From the NCBI RefSeq assembly GCF_030269925.1, contig NC_085128.1, positions 9,612,501 to 9,676,500 of the forward strand: a stretch of 64,000 bases of DNA. The letters are read 5' to 3'. Positions within the stretch are counted from its first letter, which is position 1. Every line of letters begins with the position of its first letter. Source of the stretch: Bombyx mori (Eukaryota > Arthropoda > Insecta > Lepidoptera > Bombycidae). Shown one piece after another: positions 29,385 through 40,113 of the stretch. The notes under the pieces were generated by a model that ran no database searches, was not told the origin of the DNA, and saw nothing but the letters and a program-made list of their open reading frames with translations. Both the position numbers and the translations under genes were made by a program.

Positions 29385-30110
29385 TCCCAGTATTTTTATC
29401 ACTCTGCCTTTCTTCTGCCCTTCTGAAGCATTCACACCTTTTAGTTTGAAGGATGGATACCCGCTACATAATACCTTCAGGATTTCAACCTCGTATTTCA
29501 AGGTGAATGGCGCCACATATAGGCTCCGGTCAAGTCATTCAATCCCGTTTTTGCAGGATAGCCGTCGGAGCCCCGTGGTTCGTCAGGAACGTCGACCTCC
29601 ATGACGACCTGGACTTAGAATCCATCAGTAAGTATCTGCAGTCGGCGTCGATGCGCCACTTCGATAAAGCTGCACGACACGAGAACCCTGTCATCGTGGC
29701 TGCCGGTAACTACATTCCCGATCCTGCGGAAAGAATGGAAAGCAGTCGACGTCGCCCCAAACACGTCATTTCGGATCCTCCCGATCCACTAACGGTGCTT
29801 TTAGGTACCTCAAGCACCGGTCACCGTTCCCGTCGAACCCGTCGCTTGCGGCGAAGGGCTCGACGAGTAAATTAACACTCAGACACAGCCCACTGAGTTT
29901 CTCGCCGGATCTTCTCAGTCGGTCGTGTTTCCGATCCGGTGGTAGATTCTGCGAAGCACGGCTCTTGCTAGGGTTCGTGTTAGCAACGTCGTCAGGTTAG
30001 AGCCCCGCGAGCTCACCTACTAGTTAAGGTTACGCTGAAATAGCCTCTCAAGGCTATCAGCTTAGGTAGGGGAAAAAAAGGCTCCGGTAATCCCTTTAAA
30101 CGGAGTCTAT
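29385..30110 (+). mobile_element. Bm1: Decayed Bm1 split by a LINE insertion
   Basis: 29385-29520 follows the Bm1 body (TTTGAAGGATGG, TTTCAAGGTGAATGGCGCC). The LINE fragment then interrupts, and a few bases (GGCTCCGGTAATCCCTTTAA) resume after 30079, matching the GGGCTCCAGTAACCACTTAA of intact copies. The host is more diverged than the guest, as expected for nested insertions. Confidence 0.65.
29531..30078 (+). mobile_element. 5'-truncated LINE: ORF2 C-terminus plus tail
   Basis: A 548-bp insertion flanked by AGGCTCCGGT (29521-29530 and 30079-30088). The frame reads QSRFCRIAVGAPWFVRNVDL, then SASMRHFDKAARHENPVIVA and RRRPKHVISDPPDPLTVLLG, the C-terminal end of a Jockey-like LINE reverse-transcriptase protein, with a stop at 29875. 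The 3' tail has the CCCACTGAG / CTCAGTCGG and CCGGATC / GATCCGG arms and ends GGTTACGCTGAAATAGCC, CTCAAGGCTATCAGC and an A-run. Confidence 0.88.
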
Positions 30111-30176
30111 CATATAATTGTAAAAATATACATTTACAAAGCTGGAAAAACCCCTTTCTAAGAGATGGAAATAATA

Positions 30177-31488
30177 GGGTAAGTCCGGGGTAGATAGCCA
30201 TATGGGAGAGATGGCCTATCGAAATATTTCAAGGTACCGTTCATTAAATGCCACTGATTAACGTTTAGTTTTCTGGGCGTCGTGCGTGAGGGCAACAGTG
30301 CGATAAAATATTTGACGAAAAAAGCATAAAAAGTAAGTAAATCCTTTGTTTTTTGTTTCGACTATTGTAAATATTTATTTGATGTTTTATGTTTTACATA
30401 ATTGTGGTATCAGTTTCTTTAAACTATGGTGATATTTGTATTTGATGCAAAGTATACAAACAGTGCTACTTTAAAATCTCAAATTGGTTTGTTTCGTGTC
30501 ATGGCTTGTTTTAGTCTTTGTTGTGGCTATCTCTCCCGGAAAAAAGGAGAGATGGCCAAGTGCAGTCGGTATATTATGGCCATAGTGCCATGTTACAGAA
30601 ATGATGTTTTCTGCAAAGTATTAATGTATTTTCTTATTTGTTTTAGATGCCTCATAATCGTGTTTACAAAATCCTGCGTTAAAACTGCCACGATGTCTAA
30701 TGTTTCACACCCGAGTACTCCGAAAGAGGCTTCGTTCAGTAAGGATCCAGATTATACTGCCATCTCGAATTCTACAGGATATATCACCTAGTCCAGAAAA
30801 ACTGATTCAAGTGCTTAAATGAGCAAATCAAATTGAAACACCTTTGACTTCGAAAGAACACATATAAACTAGAAAAAGAAAGTAGTAATATGTGTCAAAA
30901 CAAAGAAGGAAAATATACAATAAAAGGACTGTTCAATGTATAAAAAGAAAAGCCATTTGAAGAATATCTGAGAATAGTGACGATATTCTATTAAAAATAC
31001 TGTCAGATAAGAATGAGAAAAGAAAGAGACTCGAAAAGGATAATTGTCTTGGACGTGGTGGTGAAAATTACTACGAAACACCTCTCATCGAAGAGTGGCT
31101 TCAATGTACAGTGTGTCAGTATTAAGTTCACAAACACTACACTGAGTTTAAAACGACGTGCTCCAGTTGTGACGAAGAGGAGAAAACAAGACTTGAAAGT
31201 AGAAAATAAGACCAAAAAGTAATTATAAGTCTAGAATTAAGCTATGGTCATTTTACCTTTAATACTATGGCCATCACACCTGGATACCTTGGAAGAGATG
31301 GCCAATTGTGATTTAAGAATAACTTCAATTAATAAGGTGATCTCCTTAGAAATTGTTACTTTTTTGTTTAAAATATCATAGTTGATTCTTCAAAGTTTAA
31401 TGACAAATAAATATAATTAAAAAAACATAAGTATTTGATTTTAGACAGAGCTTATAAAAAACTATGGCCAACTACCCCGGACTTACCC
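30177..31488 (+). mobile_element. Internally deleted pogo-like DNA transposon
   Basis: 1.3 kb bounded by TA and terminal inverted repeats GGGTAAGTCCGGGGTAG (then matching GCCATA). Inside, near 31020-31210, a broken reading frame with NYYETPLIEEWLQCTVCQ, then a stop, HKHYTEF and CSSC gives the spaced Cys/His pattern of the PHD-like zinc finger found at the C-terminus of many insect pogo/Tigger-type transposases. The catalytic DDE core is absent. The 121-codon frame at 30426-30791 lies within it and is not a host gene. Confidence 0.75.
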
Positions 31489-31496
31489 TAGGTAAT

Positions 31497-31768
31497 CCAC
31501 GCAACTCGTCGAACTCTGCAAAGAGTTCGACGTGAAACCTAACTTAAACATCAGCCCGCTGAGTTTCTCGTCGGATCTTCTCAGTGCGTCGCAATTACTA
31601 TCCGGTAGTAGTTTTACTCGCGAAGCAGCTGCTCTTGAGTTGTTCTTGACTTCTTCGGAGGCACTCGGGCAGCTGTTTTGCAAAACCCACCCCTCCTGAC
31701 TAAGCCATTGCTCGCCCACCTGTCCTGGTGAAACTGGAAAGGCCTCGGGGTCACCAGTAATCCCTCAA
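31497..31768 (+). repeat. LINE 3'-tail fragment (family A)
   Basis: GTCGAACTCTGCAAAGAGTT, CCCGCTGAGTTTCTCGTCGG, TATCCGGTAGTAG, GAAGCAGCTGCTCTTGA, GCTCGCCCACCTGTCCTGGT, GAAACTGGAAAGGCCTCGGG, ending CAGTAATCCCTCAATCAT. Structure arm 2 is weakened by substitutions. Confidence 0.8.
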
Positions 31769-31962
31769 TCATAAAACAAAAGTGATCTACGCAAAATCGA
31801 ACTAGTGGTTCGTACAGTAGTTAAATACCGCTTCGTTAGTTGCTTTCTTGGTTGGTTCTTGTAGTTAACAAAGACTTCCTTAATGTTCCGACCGTCTAAT
31901 ACCTAGATGCAGATTCTCTTAGGAATTCCGTAAACGAATACCTTCGATAACGGTACTTTTTT

Positions 31963-32055
31963 TCGTCTGAGGCCGAACTTCCTGCGAGGTTCCCGCGCTT
32001 GAGGAGCGCCCGGTATATGTGGAACTCCGTTACCGAAGGCGGTAGTTGGTGCTTG
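31963..32055 (-). repeat. Short fragment of the GC-rich LINE 3' end
   Basis: GAGGCCGAACTTCCTGCGAG, TTCCCGCGCTTGAGGAGCGC: a diverged version of the right-hand end of the element at 28345. Confidence 0.65.
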
Positions 32056-35000
32056 AAAGGTAAAAAAAAATTATTCCTTAGTCGTATTCGCTTAGAACTA
32101 CATAATGCAAAAAAACGTACATGATCTTCTGACAGATTGATATGAAAATCTATAATATAAATATTTAATAATATAACTTAACAGATTAAGATTTTAGAAA
32201 ATTCCAAATATAATTTAATGATGTGGAGTGGCGTTCTGGTTTCGTGGATCAGGTAGTTTGTAATTTATATTCCATGACGATATTAATTTTGTGGAATCTA
32301 TATATATCAACTACAGCCATCGACAACAGTTAGTTATAATTGCACTAAGTTTTTCTTTTCCTAAATCCAATTTCAATTATTATTGTTATGAAGAAATAGA
32401 CAAAACCCAACAGTATTTTCATTTATGTTCGCCCGTTCCTCTAATGTGTACCTGACATGAGAAATTTAGGATGCTATAAATTAAAATTCCCTCAGATCGT
32501 TATCATTTGTGGTCAACGACCAACAAAATTTGTCACCCCTCTTCTTGGAACAAGTGCATACAAAAAATCTTGTGAAAGCAGGATGCAGTCAAATTGAAAT
32601 CGACGTACTGAATAAATTGATGCAAAGTAACTACTTATTGCAATCAGCATTCACGCATTATCCTGACATCCTCCATTTCTTAAACAATTTATGATAGGGG
32701 TGGCAGCCGGTACGAAAATAATGAAATAATGGTTCTGTTATTAAATGAAGATAGATGTAGTTATTGAAAATTTTAAAAAGCAATACACTTAGCTTTACTA
32801 AATCAATCTGTTCTATTCAAAAGCATTGAATAGTGAATACAATAGAGAAATAAAAGTTTTCAAAATGTTTTAATTCGGTATTCCATTAAGTAAGCCCGTA
32901 CACATAGGTCCACCAACCTGCTGTCCAGCCGTCCAACTATATATACATATATGATTATATGTCTAAAAGCCAATGTGTTATACATGTATGTATCCCCATA
33001 GGCGCCGATACGTCTGGACCAGTTTCGATGAGATTTTAGGGGAGACTTCAGATTGGGCTACCGGGTGATCCTGAGTTTGGTAGCAACCGTATCGAAGTTA
33101 AACCAAAGATTAGCCCAAACTGGGCCGTGCTCAACTAGTTATGCAATAAAATGTGCAGCAAATGGTCAGCATGGTTTTCACGAGACATTCTATCACATAA
33201 AGATGAGGGTGTATCTCATCGATTAGTAGTGGTATCTCGCCATTTAATTCAATAGACAATGGAGCAAAGTAAAGTTAATGGCGTTTTTTTTAAATATTAC
33301 ATTCAACGATAAAGCAGATTTCCGTTTGAATGGAAAATAAACAATAATAAGTAAACAAATTTCTCAAATTTATAGCCCATAAAATCATCACGGGATTCTT
33401 GAGAAACAAATGCATCAATAAAGTACAACTGTCATTTATTTATTTATTTCAGTCTTCTTACAAACTAACAGTTGAACCAAAACATTTATAAGGTATTATT
33501 GGTAGCTTAAGTAGCTTTTTGCAACTGCTCCAAATCCCTGCATTCCATCATGTAAAATATACGTTTGCGGGACATTGGCTACTAAGTGCTACTAATTAAG
33601 TCTTGTCCCTTTATGTGCGGATTTTGGTTATCGCTCGCTTCATATATCCGACTGAAATGAACCTTAGTATAATTGTTATTTTCACTTTCAGCTCCTGGTA
33701 TAAGACTACAAAAGTATGACCAATAAAAAAATCGCAATGAACAACCCTAAAATTAAAGAGTGCACTAACGCCCAGAACACAACTCATCACGATCGTGCAA
33801 TTTATGAACGTATTTATTCTTTTTATGTATGCTCGCTCTTCTGTGTCCTGGAAATCCGTCGAGACGCAGTTCTCAGATGTGCTATTTTTGATCGCAGTGC
33901 CGTTAACTTGCTTGCACATGCGAAGGGTTAATCACCACTACCTTATAATGTAACAGTATTTAAATATATTTGTTATTATGTTTCACTATTACGGAATGCC
34001 TATAAATTTCAAATAGTGGCTCTGTATTGTAAGTTATCACTTATATTGAAGAAGAATCCATGCAACACATATCTATCTGTCTATTTATATATAAACATAT
34101 ATATTAATATACACACACAAAATAGCGTGAGACTTAAGATTGAAAGATTAACTATATTATCTAACGGCATTTAAACGGCAACCATGACTGTTTCGCGTCA
34201 AATGAACAGGATGTTTGCAACTACCCACTCAGGCACAAAATAATACATAACCTCACTAATTGTGTTACACGATGTTATTCAACTTATTCCTTCATCGCAG
34301 TACTTGTTCACGAACACGTTTTGGGTACGTATTTAGAAAAATGTACGAAACAAGGTGGCGTCACAATTATTTCAATTATTACGTATTCTGTGATACACTT
34401 GTATAGTCCGTCCGTCCGTAGCCGTATTCGACGGTAATTAGAGTATACGGGTATTGATCCCAATCGTCTCTTGACGTTGCTAGTGTTGCTACTACATTGC
34501 GCGTTGCAGTGTTACGACCTGAAGGATAATGGATGACCGTTTTATAGTAAGTACTGTTGAAACTTTGAAGGTCAAGGTGGGTGGAATGGTCTTACTCACT
34601 TTTGAATTATATAAATTTCAGTCAACCATGTAACAAAACATGACGTAATCTGCCCATCTAATACTAATAATAATAAAACACAATGAAAAATTTTTAAAAC
34701 TCACATGATGTGTAAAAATTCACTTTATTCAAAATACCTAAAGTGGTTTAGTTCGATGACCTTTTTACCAATTTATTTGATTTAAAAACATACAATTAAA
34801 CACTTACACACTTACCTACTAAGTTGAAAACGTACAAAAAAATTACAGTTGGACCCAATAGAAAATATATCCTTTCAACTAAAAATAATTTTGCAAACCA
34901 ATTATAAAGACAGAGTTTTGAGGTAAGGAGGTAACAAACATAAAAAAAATACTCATGCGTTTTTAAAACCTCGTGGTTTTCAGAAATTCGCGAAAATATT

Positions 35001-36989
35001 TTGAAACTATTTTATTTGAGTTTCAATACGGCATTCATTAATATTTACATTTATTTATTATCAATATTTTTGCTCAAAATAACATCTTGAACACAAAATT
35101 TGGCCAAATTCAGTTATTATAATGATATAGGCAATTGAACACGAGAATATTTAAACTATATTTCTAAAGTTGTTGGTTCTTTATTACAGTTACAGTTGAA
35201 AATTATGAAAGATAAACACTTTTTAAATAATTTAACAGAGGTCAAGCTTCGCATATGAAATTACAACACATACAAAAATGTTTCGATATTAAAACTCGAT
35301 GTACTGTTAAGAATATATCATAAAATTTACAACCCATTATAAAACATCTGACCTGAGAAAAAATATACTAAATGCTTCTATTGTAGTCAATGTCAAGGTT
35401 ACCTTCGGCGTACTGACCTACGGAACCTAAATTGCTCTTGAACTCGCTCGCACACTGGCCTCAATTGCGCCCCATCTAATGCACCGGTTAACAACCTCTA
35501 GTGTCAAGGTGCCTGGGTACTGTTTGCATAGTGAAAGGAAATCCCACAACCATTCAATGAGATCACAATAACTCAGCTGCAAACTCTTCGATTTCGTAGT
35601 TCCGCTCTGGGAACAAAGTTAACATTGAAGTTGTATCTTGACGGTCTTCGAAGGCAAACTATTTTTTGTTTATTCTGCTTCGTTGCATACCTACTAGTTT
35701 ATTAACTGATTTAATTTGTAATTCACTGTTCTAATTTAATTTTTTCATTTTGTATTTTAATGTCATGCTTTTTTTGGTCAGATTTTGGTCAATAAAAATT
35801 TGTTTGTCTTTGACTCAAAATAAAACTAGGTGATCAATACGGAAAAATAATAAGAGAATATATATTTCGTTGGTTTTTTTTTCAAGCAAAAAGACCGAAT
35901 GAAATATTTATTAAATATTATGATATTAAAAATGATAGTCAATATTTCTTATAATTCATTATACTGTAAGGTTGCCCCAAACAAAAACGAACACTACTAT
36001 GCTTGATAATACTATGATAACATAAAATCGTAAATTCAATATTCTCCTTCCACAGCATATTTGATTTATGCTATCCTGTTTGATGGTTAGAACAGTTGCT
36101 ATACAAAACAATTAAGACTCCCGTCTGCGAGAGACCGGAATAGCCCCTTAGTCTACCAGCGAATAGATATGGAAGAAAAATCAAGGCTATGACCTCATTT
36201 CTCAAAATGGGTATCGCTACTCAAGTTCTTTAAGCTCCGGTAACTACTCAACGGCAGGTAAGATATCCGGCTATCCGGCTAGATATTTGGCTATTCGAAT
36301 AAAATATAATACAGTTACATCTATATACGAATAGCTTAGCCAGTAATGTATTTTCTATATATATTTTACTATATACTTTCCGTTTATTTTGAGGAAATAA
36401 AATTACGAGTCTTAAAATTACGATTAGTCTTTGGGATCGATTCTTAAACAACTTTTACATACATACAGAGATAGATCCACGATACAAAAAATATATATTA
36501 TTCCTTAATCACATTCTTAATTTCAATTACAAATCATTTTACTGTTTTTAATCGTTTCTAAAACTTACACGACTTACTATAAATGCTTTAGTAGTTAATT
36601 AAACTTTTATAATTTTTAAGTAATTATCTTAACTGTTATAAAGTAATCAAGCTGTTTTTGCTTGATTACGGAAGTCATAAAATATATATATATATAGACG
36701 AGTATGTTCAATAGAATGTAATATTGTACGGAAATGTTATGGGGATGTTTTGTGTGAAAGCTCGAGGGTGGTCAAATCATGCGGGCTCAGCTGCGCAAAG
36801 ATATTCGCACGTACAATAAACGTTAACTAACTGGATTTTGCGTATCATATATATAGTTTGGCCGATTTTTAAGTGTAAATTTATAATTAGGTAAATTGAT
36901 AGTTATAAACCAATGTAATAACAGTAGTATGGCTTTTCGGAGTAGGCATTTCACAGTTTCAAGCGAAATTAAAAACAAAGGCGAAATTG
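32056..36989. other. Large gene-poor stretch
   Basis: Mostly AT-rich sequence with many scattered open frames of 60-100 codons that show no domain, no splice context and no similarity I recognise. Two weak exon-like candidates (32495-32693 plus strand, 35427-35606 minus strand) are discussed as findings. A decayed SINE-like trace is possible near 36110-36260. Confidence 0.5.
35427..35606 (-). other. Possible terminal coding exon of unknown gene
   Basis: A 59-codon open frame follows a plausible acceptor (TTTGTTCCCAG) and ends in TAG. The text YCDLIEWLWDFLSLCKQYPG and VVNRCIRWGAIEASVRASS has protein-like composition and is less AT-driven than the surroundings. No homologue is recognised, no upstream exon was found, and a stop lies just upstream of the acceptor. 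It may be chance. Confidence 0.2.
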
Positions 36990-37433
36990 AAGTTGTCGTG
37001 GCCTAAAGAATAAGACGTCCGGTGCATTCGTGTTGAGCGATGCCCGGTGCATGTTCGAATCTCAGGCGGGTACCAATTTTTCTAATGAAATACGTACTCA
37101 ACAAATGTTAACGGTTGACTTCCACGGTGAAGCAATAGCATCGTGTAATAAAAATCAAACCCGCAAAATTATAATTTGTGTAATTACTGGTGGTAGAACC
37201 TCTTGTGCGTCCGCGCGGGTAGGTACCACCACCCCGCCTGTTTCTGCCGTGAAGCAGTAATGCGTTTCGGTTTGAAGGGTGGGGAAGCCGTTGTAACTAT
37301 ACTTGAGACCTTAGAACTTATATCTCAAGATGGGTGGCGCATTTAGGTTGTAGATGTCTATGGGCTCCAGTAACCACTTAACACCAGGTGGGCTGTGAGC
37401 TCGTCCACGCATCTAAGCAATAAAAAAATAAAA
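36990..37433 (+). mobile_element. Bm1: Full-length Bm1 SINE
   Basis: tRNA-like head with GTCGTGGCCTAAAGAATAAG and GTTCGAATCTC, then CAATTTTTCTAATGAAATAC, the complete body and an A-rich end after GTCCACGCATCTAAGCAATA. Low divergence. Confidence 0.93.
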
Positions 37434-37996
37434 AAAGATTTCGTGGTTCGTCACGACGAAAACAGTAAGAAAGCGTTCGGGCTGTAATTCTGTAACTGTA
37501 ATTAAGTATTCGGACGTAAATTATAATATTTAAAATCGCGAATGCAAATATTTAGACTTTTTTTGTTTTTGTTTTTTTTTGTTTTTTAGGTGAATTCGGT
37601 ACTTTTCTTGTGTTCTCTTTCTCAGCCTTTGTTTATTAATTCAGAGAATATTCATCGTCCAGTTTCGTCTTTTGTAACGTCGACAAAAAGATTAGAAAAG
37701 TGTCGCAAAAGCATGAATTGCCTGCAATACATCGTTTATAATATTTAAGTTAAGGTAAAACTTGAACTTAGTGAATTTATGGGTTAAACTTGAACATTAT
37801 TTGATTGCTTCAATTTTGCATTAGATCGCTACCTCCATTTTATACTCTTTTTCAACTGACACTATAGATACTCTTTACGATCGTCTTAACTTAGAACTCT
37901 TCCGACAAATTTCAATTAATTTGTGTCACGAAGCATTCTTACCATACAATTGGATAGAGGACAGCTATTGCGCAACATAATGTGATTTCGACCACC

Positions 37997-38395
37997 AGAA
38001 GAGTTATCTTGATCACGCAAGAGCCAGTCACCGTCGACGCCCTAGACACGTCCTTACGGATCCATCAGATCCAATAACCTTTGCTCTAACACTAGGAGCA
38101 GGCTTAGGGACCGCGATAACCGCACTCGTCGAACTCGACAAAGAATTCAAAGTGCAACCTAACACGTGCATCAGCTCGCTGAGTTTCTCGCCGGATCTTC
38201 TCAGCGGGTCGCGATTCCGATCCGTTAGTAGATTTATTCGCGAAGCACCTGCTCTTTAATTGTTAGGTCTTCTTCCGAGGCGCAGCTGTTAGTAACCCAC
38301 CCCTCTTGGCTGAGCCTTTGCTCGCCCACCTGTCCTACTGAAACTGGAAAGGCACCGAGCCACCAGTAATCCTTCAATCAACCACAATTTAATTG
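37997..38395 (+). repeat. LINE 3'-tail fragment (family A)
   Basis: Starts in the ORF2 end (CCGTCGACGCCCTAGACACG). The tail follows with CTCGCTGAG / CTCAGCGGG and CCGGATC / GATCCGT, then GAAGCACCTGCTC, GCTCGCCCACCTGTCCTACT, GAAACTGGAAAGGC and CAGTAATCCTTCAATCA. It is a near-complete tail. Confidence 0.82.
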
Positions 38396-39227
38396 TCTAG
38401 TAATAAAATCTGAGTTTACTTTTTGGTCGTCTTCATAGATCATCAAGTGCAACTGATGTAGCAGTGAATAATTTTTGAAACTTTATAAACGGGTCATTTA
38501 TATTTTCTGACTGAATGAATTCTGAGGTTTTCGTAGGAGAAATTACTCGTAGGTCTCGTAAATGCCTAAAAATGCCACCACTTTACTATCCGATTCGTTC
38601 GTCAGTCTGCGTGACGCGGACGTTTCACTCTGAAATTAGACCATACGATTGTTTGAAGACTATTTTCTTGCCATTTTTTTATTTTTAATTTGTTAATAAT
38701 TTGAAGTGTTTAATTGCCTATTTCGTATGTAAAAAATAAGTTTGAAAAAATATTCTTTAAATCAAACAAAATTTCGAGCACGTTGCTTATAGTTTCATTA
38801 TTTAGTTTTGCTAAAAATAAAGAAACTACATCCTTAATGTGTGTGCCAACTTTTATTTCGGGATTACGATACTTTATAAATATAATCATGTTAAATGAAT
38901 CGAAAGATGTATTTAATGAAGCGATTTACAGTAGTGTATTGATATTAAGAAATCTAAAACAGAAAAAATCGACTGACGCTTCGTTTCTAGAACATATCCA
39001 GGCTTTCCAATCCTAGTCCCAATATTGACTAGTATTAAACTTTAAAAAAAAAAATTTTTGAAATATACTCTTTAATAAAACTATTATATTTTTTATGGTT
39101 TCATTTCGTATTTTTTTATTTTGATTTTATTATTTCCGACGTTTTCGATATTTTACGGTTTTCGTGGTCGACGGAAGAAACATTATTCGTCGGCATTTTA
39201 GTATTGTACTAATAACTAACACTATCT
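38396..39227. other. AT-rich sequence, no gene called
   Basis: Holds a 100-codon open frame (38714-39016) that would need a TTG start. Its product matches nothing I recognise, so I leave it uncalled. Confidence 0.4.
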
Positions 39228-39392
39228 AAAACTCCGGCAGGCTATATGTGACTATACTGAGACCTTAGAACTATATCTCAAGGTTTGTGGCGCATTTACG
39301 TTGTAGATGTCTATGGGCTCCAGTAACCACTTAACACCAGGTGGGCTGTGAGCTCGTCCACACATCTAAGCAATAAAAAAATAAAAAAAAAC
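39228..39392 (+). mobile_element. Bm1: Bm1 SINE, 3' third only
   Basis: TGAGACCTTAGAACTATATC, GTAGATGTCTATGGGCTCCA, GGTGGGCTGTGAGCTCGTCC and an A-rich tail: 5'-truncated and little diverged. Confidence 0.88.
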
Positions 39393-39997
39393 ATGGGTTC
39401 TCTTTGAAAAGTCAGGGTATTTATTGTATTAACTGTTTTCTTCACCAACTATCGAAATCGTCAAATCTTATATATTTGTTGACAAACTCCGGACTCGGGT
39501 TACGAATTATCTTTCAGATCTGCAATGCGCTATTAACTGTAACCGAAAAGTGTCCTAGTTATCAAAGCACATAGTGACAGCCTAGCTTATAGGTACCGGG
39601 ACCTTCGGAGGTACGTTACACTGAAAAGGTAATAGCTCAGTTTCTAGTGTGGTCATAAAACGATTTTACAGACACCTATATCGATTTACATAAATCAACT
39701 CATAACCAAATGTAACGTCCTCTCGATGCTATCTAATCTGTCAAGAGTTCGTGATCGTAGTCTTTATTAGCCTAGATTTACAGTCGAGCAGCATGTTACT
39801 GGAGTTCAGTAGTTGCCCATTCTGAGACAAAAGGTCCAAGTTTCAAGGCATTAGAATAACGACATCTCAAAACAGACACCACACTCAAGTCACCTCTTTA
39901 TTTATATTAGTTTAAGGCATACTTTACCAATTAGCCAACAAAGACAGGATTTTAGCCGAACTGCTTATAATATTACTGTTTTAAAGAAACCACGTTT

Positions 39998-40113
39998 GGT
40001 AGGCAGCGGCTTAGCTCTGCCTCTGGCATTCCTGACGTCCATGAGCGACGGTAACCACTTACCATCAGGTGGGCCCGTATGCTCGTCTACCTGCTCGGGC
40101 AATAAAATAAAAA
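39998..40113 (+). repeat. Second SINE-like tail family
   Basis: GGTAGGCAGCGGCTTAGCTC, CTCTGGCATTCCTGACGTCC, GAGCGACGGTAACCACTTAC, CATCAGGTGGGCCCGTATGC, ending AATAAAATAAAAATAAAA. The same block occurs at 4563-4690 and in part at 44490-44545. Its last 60 bp echo the Bm1 end in layout but not in sequence. Confidence 0.75.

Noticed and set aside
30426..30791. 121-codon open frame as a gene
   Set aside because: It lies inside a TA-flanked transposon derivative, has no domain, and its composition follows the AT-rich DNA.
33611..33919. 102-codon minus-strand frame
   Set aside because: No homologue, no domain, and an equally long plus-strand frame overlaps it; typical chance frames.
34531..34548. 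Tiny first exon ATGGATGACCGTTTTATA followed by GTAAGT
   Set aside because: An attractive donor, but six codons cannot be supported and no compatible downstream plus-strand exon was found.
38714..39016. 100-codon open frame as a gene
   Set aside because: It would need a TTG start, and no homologue, splice context or regulatory signal is seen.
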